NCBI RefSeq assembly: GCF_900103585.1
Contig: NZ_FNHV01000002.1
Coordinates: 487,461-551,460 of the forward strand
Direction of reading: 5' to 3'
Source of the DNA: Streptomyces sp. cf386
GTDB lineage: Bacteria; Actinomycetota; Actinomycetes; Streptomycetales; Streptomycetaceae
Length of the DNA: 64,000 nt
Part shown: piece by piece, positions 59,182-64,000 of the stretch
Layout of the letters: the number at the start of each line of letters is the position of its first letter
Position numbering within the stretch: position 1 is the first letter of the stretch
Notes under the pieces: generated by a model
Seen by the model: only the letters and a program-made list of their open reading frames with translations
The model's database searches: none
What the model was told of the DNA's origin: nothing
Made by a program: the position numbers and the translations under genes

Positions 59182-60125
59182 TCCTCACCGTCACCCCGAA
59201 CCCGTCCCTGGACCGCACCTACGAGGTGCCGTCCCTCGACCGCGGCGAGGTCATCCGCGCCACCGGCGAGCGCATGGACCCGGGCGGCAAGGGTGTGAAC
59301 GTCTCGCGCGCGGTCGCGGCGGCAGGGCAGCGCACGATAGCCGTCCTGCCCCTGGGCGGTGCGCCCGGCGCGCTCGTCGCCGACCTGCTCGACGCGCAGG
59401 GCATCGAGGTCGCGCCGGTGCCGGTCGCGGGCGCCACCCGCTCGAACATCGCGCTCGCGGAGTCGGACGGGGTACTGACGAAGATCAACGCGCCCGGCCC
59501 CGAACTGTCGGCGGCCGAGCAGGAGCTGCTCCTGGAGACGGTGCGCGAGCAGTCGCACGACGCGGACTGGATCGCCTGCTGCGGGAGCCTGCCGCGCGGG
59601 CTGGCCCCGTCCTGGTACGCCGATGTGGTCGCCCGGGCGCACGCAGGGGGCGCGCGGATCGCGCTGGACACCTCCGGGCGCGCCCTCCTCGAAGCGCTGC
59701 GCGCGCGGCCCGATGTGGTGAAGCCGAACGCCGAGGAGCTCGCGGAAGCGATCGGGCGCCCCCTGGCGACCGTGGGCGACGCGGTGAAGGCGGCCGAGGA
59801 ACTGCGCGAGATGGGCGCCCGCGCCGTGCTCGCGAGCCTGGGTGCCGACGGGCAACTGCTGGTGGACGGCTCGGGAGCCTGGTTCGGCAGCGCGCGCGTG
59901 GACGCCGTACGGAGCAATGTCGGCGCCGGTGACTCCTCTCTCGCCGGCTTCCTGATCGCGGGTGGCAGTGGCCCGGAGGCCCTCGCCTCGGCGGTCGCCC
60001 ATGGCGCGGCGGCCGTCCAGCTTCCCGGCAGCGTGATGCCGTCCCCGGCCGACCTGGACCTGGCGGCGGTGACGGTCACGGCCGAGGTGCCGGTGGATCG
60101 CGTACTGAAGGAGCCGGTGTCATGA
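59178..60125 (+). CDS. fruK: 1-phosphofructokinase
   Basis: This 315-residue PfkB-family kinase makes fructose-1,6-bisphosphate from fructose-1-phosphate. The PfkB signature at the N-terminus (ERMDPGGKGVNVSRAVAAAG, about 31-50) and the C-terminal VGAGDSSLAGFLIAGG (about 248-263, catalytic Asp) are intact. It overlaps fruR by 4 bp and, through a short ORF, is linked to fruA. Confidence 0.95.
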   Translation: MILTVTPNPSLDRTYEVPSLDRGEVIRATGERMDPGGKGVNVSRAVAAAGQRTIAVLPLGGAPGALVADLLDAQGIEVAPVPVAGATRSNIALAESDGVLTKINAPGPELSAAEQELLLETVREQSHDADWIACCGSLPRGLAPSWYADVVARAHAGGARIALDTSGRALLEALRARPDVVKPNAEELAEAIGRPLATVGDAVKAAEELREMGARAVLASLGADGQLLVDGSGAWFGSARVDAVRSNVGAGDSSLAGFLIAGGSGPEALASAVAHGAAAVQLPGSVMPSPADLDLAAVTVTAEVPVDRVLKEPVS

Positions 60126-60379
60126 AGAATGTCTCGGTTGTCACAGTTCTTGCCGATCGGCTCCCTGAGCGGCGAAGCTCGCTGTTACTCACGGCCGCCG
60201 ACGGACGGCAGGGCCTCCTGAGCCGCTCTGCCGCCCGGAGGGGGCGAGGTTTCCCCGGCCCCGCCCCCTCCACCCCCATCTCCCCCCACCGCACCCATGC
60301 CGCCCCCCACGGCACCCCCGTCCCCTTCACCGCCCACCAGACTCCCCGGGCGATACGCGTGCGAAGGAGCCCGCGATGA
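60122..60379 (+). CDS. Possible 85-codon ORF bridging fruK and fruA
   Basis: A continuous frame starts in an ATGA overlap with the fruK stop and ends in an ATGA overlap with the fruA start. It is Arg/Pro/His-rich and without recognised domains; the codon bias is weaker than that of its neighbours. It may be a translated spacer that couples fruA to fruK, or spurious. Confidence 0.3.
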   Translation: MKNVSVVTVLADRLPERRSSLLLTAADGRQGLLSRSAARRGRGFPGPAPSTPISPHRTHAAPHGTPVPFTAHQTPRAIRVRRSPR

Positions 60380-62496
60380 GCGACATGATCACCGCGGATC
60401 TGGTCGATCTCGACCTGTCCGCCGATACCAAGGAAGCAGCGGCGCGTGCCCTCGCCGAGCGCATGGTCGCCCTGGGCCGGGTGACCGACCTGGAGGGCTT
60501 CCTCGCCGACGTGGCCGCCCGTGAGGCACAGATGCCGACCGGCCTCGACGGCGGCATCGGCATCCCGCACTGCCGCAGCGAGCACGTCACCGAGCCGACG
60601 CTCGCCTTCGGGCGCAGCGCCGCCGGCATCGACTTCGGTGCGGCGGACGGTCCCGCGGACCTGATCTTCCTGATCGCCGCCCCGGCGGGCGCGGACGACG
60701 CCCACCTGACGATCCTGTCGTCGCTGGCCCGGCAGCTGATGAACGCCGAGTTCACGGACGCGCTGCGGTCGGCGGGCGACGCGGCGTCGGCGGCGGCGCT
60801 GATCCGGGGCGAGGAGCCCCCGGCGGCCGACGCAGCCGTTGCTGCTTCTGCCGATTCCGAAGACTCCGTGGCGTCGTCGGTGGCGGCCTCCGCCGACGCC
60901 GCCACGGGCAACACGGCCCCGGCGCCGGGTGCGCACGCCGACGGCGCGGACGCCCCGGCGCCGGGCGCCCCGACCGCGGCTGCCGCCGATGGCGAGCGCC
61001 CCTTCCGTATCGTCGCCGTCACCTCCTGTCCGACCGGCATCGCCCACACCTACATGGCGGCCGAGTCGCTGGAGAACGCGGGCCGCGAGGCGGGCGTCGA
61101 GCTCGTCGTCGAGACGCAGGGCTCGGCCGGCTTCACCCGGCTCGATCCGGCCGTCATCGCGGCGGCGGACGGCGTGATCTTCGCCCACGACGTGGCCGTA
61201 CGGGAGAAGGACCGGTTCGCCGGGAAGCCGACCGTGGACACCGGAGTGAAGGCGGGCATCAACCGCCCGGCCGAACTCATCGCCGAGGTCCGCGAGAAGG
61301 CGGCCCGCGGCGAGGCCACCGCGGCCGCCCGGCCCGGCGGCACCCCGGTCGAGCGCGCGGGCGAGCCGGGCGAGGGCTATGGCACCAAGCTGCGCAAGTG
61401 GCTGATGTCCGGCGTGAGTTACATGGTCCCGTTCGTCGCGGCCGGCGGTCTGCTGATCGCCCTCGGCTTCGCGATCGGCGGCTACCAGATCAACGAGGCC
61501 AAGTCGGTCACCGAGCACTTCGACTGGGGCCAGGTCGACAGCTGGGGCGCGCTGCTCTTCCAGATCGGCGCCGCGGCCTTCGGCTTCCTCGTCCCGGTCC
61601 TCGCCGGATACATCGCCTACGGCATGGCCGACCGGCCAGGACTCGTGCCCGGCTTCGTCGGCGGCGCGATCTCGGTCACGATCGGCGCCGGCTTCCTCGG
61701 CGGTCTGGTCGCCGGTCTGATCGCCGGTGGTGTGGTCCTCGGCATCCAGCGGATCAACATCCCACCGGTCATGCGCGGCATCATGCCGGTGGTGGTGATC
61801 CCGCTGGTCTCCTCGGCGGTCGTCGGCTTCCTGATGTTCGTGGTGATCGGCAAGCCGATCTCCGAGGCGCAGAAGGGCCTCACCGACTGGCTGAACAGCC
61901 TCTCCGGCACCAACGCCATCCTGCTCGGCGTGCTGCTCGGCCTGATGATGTGCTTCGACCTCGGCGGCCCGGTCAACAAGGTGGCCTACACCTTCGCGAC
62001 GGCCGGCATCACGGTCGCGGCGCCCAGCGACTCCGCGATGAAGATCATGGCCGCCGTGATGGCCGCCGGCATGGTCCCCCCGCTCGGCATGGCCCTCGCC
62101 ACCACCATCCGCAAGAAGCTGTTCACCACCGCCGAGCGCGAGAACGGCAAGGCGGCCTGGGTGCTGGGCGCCTCCTTCATCTCCGAGGGCGCGATCCCGT
62201 TCGCCGCGGCCGACCCGCTGCGCGTCATCCCCGCCTCCATGGCGGGCGGCGCGGTCACCGGCGCGCTGGCCATGGCGTTCGGCTCGACCCTGCGCGCCCC
62301 GCACGGCGGCATCTGGGTCACCTTCCTGATCGGCAAGCCGTTCCTCTACCTGCTGGCCATCGCGGCCGGTACGGCGGTCACGGCCGGCCTGGTCATCCTC
62401 CTGAAGGGCATGCGCAAGACGACCCCGGAAGGAACTCCGGTCACCGAGTCCCCGGCGGCCACGACCGCGGAGGCGAAGCAGCCGGTGGCGGCGTAA
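60376..62496 (+). CDS. fruA: Fructose PTS enzyme IIABC
   Basis: This 706-residue protein imports and phosphorylates fructose to fructose-1-phosphate. Domain IIA (about 1-145, phospho-His65 in IGIPHCRSE), an Ala/Pro-rich linker (about 150-210), IIB (about 213-310, phospho-Cys218 in VTSCPTGIAHTYM) and IIC (about 335-690, with 8-10 helices) are all present. It is the last gene of the fru operon, followed by a terminator. Confidence 0.96.
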   Translation: MSDMITADLVDLDLSADTKEAAARALAERMVALGRVTDLEGFLADVAAREAQMPTGLDGGIGIPHCRSEHVTEPTLAFGRSAAGIDFGAADGPADLIFLIAAPAGADDAHLTILSSLARQLMNAEFTDALRSAGDAASAAALIRGEEPPAADAAVAASADSEDSVASSVAASADAATGNTAPAPGAHADGADAPAPGAPTAAAADGERPFRIVAVTSCPTGIAHTYMAAESLENAGREAGVELVVETQGSAGFTRLDPAVIAAADGVIFAHDVAVREKDRFAGKPTVDTGVKAGINRPAELIAEVREKAARGEATAAARPGGTPVERAGEPGEGYGTKLRKWLMSGVSYMVPFVAAGGLLIALGFAIGGYQINEAKSVTEHFDWGQVDSWGALLFQIGAAAFGFLVPVLAGYIAYGMADRPGLVPGFVGGAISVTIGAGFLGGLVAGLIAGGVVLGIQRINIPPVMRGIMPVVVIPLVSSAVVGFLMFVVIGKPISEAQKGLTDWLNSLSGTNAILLGVLLGLMMCFDLGGPVNKVAYTFATAGITVAAPSDSAMKIMAAVMAAGMVPPLGMALATTIRKKLFTTAERENGKAAWVLGASFISEGAIPFAAADPLRVIPASMAGGAVTGALAMAFGSTLRAPHGGIWVTFLIGKPFLYLLAIAAGTAVTAGLVILLKGMRKTTPEGTPVTESPAATTAEAKQPVAA

Positions 62497-62570
62497 GTCC
62501 TCCGCCGGGCAGGCCTCCCGCTTGTCCCTTTGGGGCGCTGTGAGTTGTTCACGGCACCTGCGAGATACGT

Positions 62571-62600
62571 CACGGTCCGGGCCCAATGGCCCGGACCGTG
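62571..62600 (+). terminator. 13-bp hairpin after fruA
   Basis: CACGGTCCGGGCC, CAAT, GGCCCGGACCGTG is a perfect stem 75 bp past fruA. It ends 16 bp before the next start codon, so it could also attenuate that gene. Confidence 0.75.
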
Positions 62601-62616
62601 GTGTCTACTGGGGCCC

Positions 62617-62874
62617 ATGCCTGAGCACGTCTCGTTCCTCCAACTGCTGGGCCCGGTCGTCCTGGCCCTGGCGGCCGTGCTCTGGGTGACCGGCCTGATC
62701 CGCCTCCTGCGCGGCGTCCGCCCCGAGCGGTCGCCGTGGCACCCGGGCGGCTCGGCCCTCTCCGCACTCCCGCACCAGCGGCAGACGCCCCCCGAGCTGG
62801 AGGCCGTGGAACTGTCCCCGGCGGAACGGGACGCGTTCGCGGGACTGGTACGACAGCTCAGCGACGGCCGCTGA
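62617..62874 (+). CDS. Small membrane protein
   Basis: This 85-residue protein has one N-terminal membrane helix (LLGPVVLALAAVLWVTGLIR) and a hydrophilic C-terminal half (LEAVELSPAERDAFAGLVRQ). No function is recognised. No ribosome site stands out, because the fru terminator occupies the upstream sequence. Confidence 0.65.
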   Translation: MPEHVSFLQLLGPVVLALAAVLWVTGLIRLLRGVRPERSPWHPGGSALSALPHQRQTPPELEAVELSPAERDAFAGLVRQLSDGR

Positions 62875-62945
62875 CCGGCTGAGGCGGCGTTACGGCAGGT
62901 GCGCGGTAGGGACTCCTGTACCGGTGCCGAACAGCGGGGCCGGTG

Positions 62946-63692
62946 TTACGACAGCTGCGCCGCCCGGCGCTCCATCGCATCGCGCGCCGCGTCCTCGTCG
63001 ACGTACACCTCGCACATGTGCCGCCCGTCCGGCGTCGCCGTGTGCTCGACCTCCCACAGGGAGATCTCGCTGCCGTCGCGCAGCAGGAAAGCGTGCTCGT
63101 ACAGCGAGAAGCACAGCCCGGCGCGCCCCGCACGGCATGGGCGCCCGAAGGCCTGTGTGATCTGGTGCGCGCACGCCGTGGCCAGCAGCGCGGCCGTCTC
63201 CGCGTCCGGCCGGTCGGCGTTCTCCGCCCGGCGCAGCAGCCGGCGGGCGTGGTCCGCCGAGTCGCCCGGCATGTAGGCGTGCCGGGGTGCGGGGATCGGC
63301 GACAACTGCACCGTCACCGGCAGTTCGAAGTCCGGCGCGTCCGGCGGCAGCGGCAGCCGCGCGGTCGCGGCGCGCAGCTCCTCCTCGTCGACGTACACCT
63401 CGTGCTGGGCCGCCCCGTCCCGTGCCGTGTTGTGCACGAGCTCCCACAGCGTGAGTGCCGAGCCGTCGGCGAGCAGCCAGGTGTGCCGATACGTCTCGCG
63501 GTGCAGCCCGGCGCTGTGGTGCGCGGAGTGCAGCGAGCTGTCATGAGCCAGCGCACAGTCGAGCAGCCGTATCGTCTCGTCGGGCAACTCGAAGGAGTTC
63601 AGGGCGCGGCCGAGGAGTCGCGCGAGGTGCTCCTCCGGAGACTCCGGCGACTCGGGTGGTTCGTACGCTGCCGTCTCGTACGGAACGCTCAA
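62946..63692 (-). CDS. DUF6227 family protein
   Basis: This 248-residue protein carries a duplicated motif: YRHTWLLADGSALTLWELVH (about 68-87), then HEVYVDEEELRAA, and again YEHAFLLRDGSEISLWEVEH (about 198-217), then CEVYVDEDAARDA. The internal duplication is a direct observation. The family is restricted to Streptomyces and relatives, and its function is unknown. It is transcribed toward the small membrane protein. Confidence 0.88.
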   Translation of the reverse strand: MSVPYETAAYEPPESPESPEEHLARLLGRALNSFELPDETIRLLDCALAHDSSLHSAHHSAGLHRETYRHTWLLADGSALTLWELVHNTARDGAAQHEVYVDEEELRAATARLPLPPDAPDFELPVTVQLSPIPAPRHAYMPGDSADHARRLLRRAENADRPDAETAALLATACAHQITQAFGRPCRAGRAGLCFSLYEHAFLLRDGSEISLWEVEHTATPDGRHMCEVYVDEDAARDAMERRAAQLS

Positions 63693-63743
63693 GGTTTCTC
63701 CCGGCGTTGCTGCATGTCACCTTGTGGGTGCATACCGTAGCCC

Positions 63744-63773
63744 CTCGGTCGGACATCATGTCCGGGAACCGAG
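63744..63773. promoter_or_regulatory. Nested palindrome upstream of DUF6227 gene
   Basis: CGGACAT-C-ATGTCCG (63,750-63,764) is a perfect 7-bp inverted repeat, nested in CTCGGT...ACCGAG. It lies 52 bp or more before the gene start and may be an operator or cruciform structure. Confidence 0.45.
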
Positions 63774-63798
63774 AAAACGTACGTCCGGTAAAACGCAC

Positions 63799-63827
63799 GG
63801 GCCGCGCGAGAGGTTCCCGCGCGGCCC
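63799..63827 (-). terminator. 10-bp hairpin after the L,D-transpeptidase
   Basis: GGGCCGCGCG, a 9-nt loop, CGCGCGGCCC. It lies 44 bp past the stop of the minus-strand L,D-transpeptidase gene. Confidence 0.7.
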
Positions 63828-63870
63828 GACGAACCGTCAGTAATCCCTGTTCGGGCGGTACTTCAATGGA

Positions 63871-64000
63871 TCACGCGGCGCTGCCCGCGACCCACTCGTC
63901 CCACGCCATGTTCCAGCCGTTGAGCCCGTTGTCCGCAGTCACGCTCTTGTCGGGGGAGTTCTTCACGATCACCACGTCGCCGATGAGCGAGTTGTCGTAG
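63871..64000 (-). CDS. L,D-transpeptidase C-terminal end (partial)
   Basis: The final 42 residues run YDNSLIGDVVIVKNSPDKSV, ADNGLNGWNMAWDEWVAG to a stop at 63,871. This ending (GD.V.VKNS...DNGLNGWN) is typical of Streptomyces lipoprotein L,D-transpeptidases that cross-link peptidoglycan. The catalytic Cys and the rest lie beyond the right edge of the window. Confidence 0.7.
   Translation of the reverse strand, partial: YDNSLIGDVVIVKNSPDKSVTADNGLNGWNMAWDEWVAGSAA

Noticed and set aside
60122..60379. Functional third protein of the fru operon
   Set aside because: Kept only as a low-confidence ORF; the composition and weak codon bias do not support a defined protein.
56604..62586. Long minus-strand frames opposite the MFS exporter and the fru operon
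   Set aside because: They are rich in Arg, Gly, Asp, Gln and His, match no family, and mirror well-supported plus-strand genes; this is a usual effect of high GC.

Overview
The window is Streptomyces chromosomal DNA. The evidence is very high GC with GC-rich third codon positions, the Streptomyces housekeeping-type sigma factor HrdD behind a sigma-R-type promoter, a fruRKA operon, actinobacterial families (DUF5994, DUF6227, AmaP/Asp23 sets, ANTAR regulators) and many secreted hydrolases. It divides into an accessory left two thirds (1 to 43,967) and a core-like right third (43,968 to 64,000).

The left two thirds is a tandem stack of integrated elements at one tRNA gene. An intact tRNA-Arg(CCU) lies at 43,895-43,967 on the minus strand. 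Its 3' half, 42 bp from the anticodon loop to the 3' end, recurs without change at 128, 12,651, 27,566 and 30,327. These copies divide the region into island A (0.13-12.65 kb), island B (12.65-27.57 kb), a small decayed island C (27.57-30.33 kb) and island D (30.33-43.90 kb). The first 127 bases resemble the sequence between the island D integrase and the tRNA, so another element probably continues to the left. Islands A and B each end in a decayed plus-strand tyrosine integrase. Island D has an intact minus-strand integrase beside the tRNA, carrying an extra C-terminal GntR-type helix-turn-helix.

Island A carries an AraC regulator divergent from a paired siderophore-type ABC transporter, a chitin/xylan deacetylase, a GH11 xylanase and a GH16 glycanase around TTCGAA-type palindromes, then a three-gene cassette of a small protein, a polyprenyl diphosphate synthase and a latex-clearing/MpaB-like oxygenase. 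Island B is a stress and envelope island: a response regulator with a broken kinase, a BrkB-like membrane protein, two CsbD proteins, a PRC-barrel protein, three ANTAR regulators, a broken STAS gene, a DUF5994 protein, a fatty acid desaturase and a complete Asp23/AmaP membrane-stress cluster. Island C holds an orphan sugar-binding lipoprotein between an IS5-like transposase relic and a kinase relic. Island D carries two long pentapeptide-repeat membrane proteins, a frameshifted serine recombinase beside inverted repeats, and several small unknown genes. No conjugation or replication genes were seen in any island.

The core-like third reads: a Rieske ferredoxin with a TetR regulator, an FMN reductase behind a SoxR-type promoter, a tandem-duplicated IclR regulator, a secreted M6 metalloprotease with a Crp-type site upstream, a TetR/MFS drug efflux pair, a MarR/DODA-type dioxygenase pair, a phosphinothricin-acetyltransferase-like gene divergent from hrdD, a WYL regulator divergent from a second MFS exporter, the fruR-fruK-fruA fructose PTS operon, a DUF6227 protein and the end of an L,D-transpeptidase. 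All functional statements are from reading the sequence; no database search was run.
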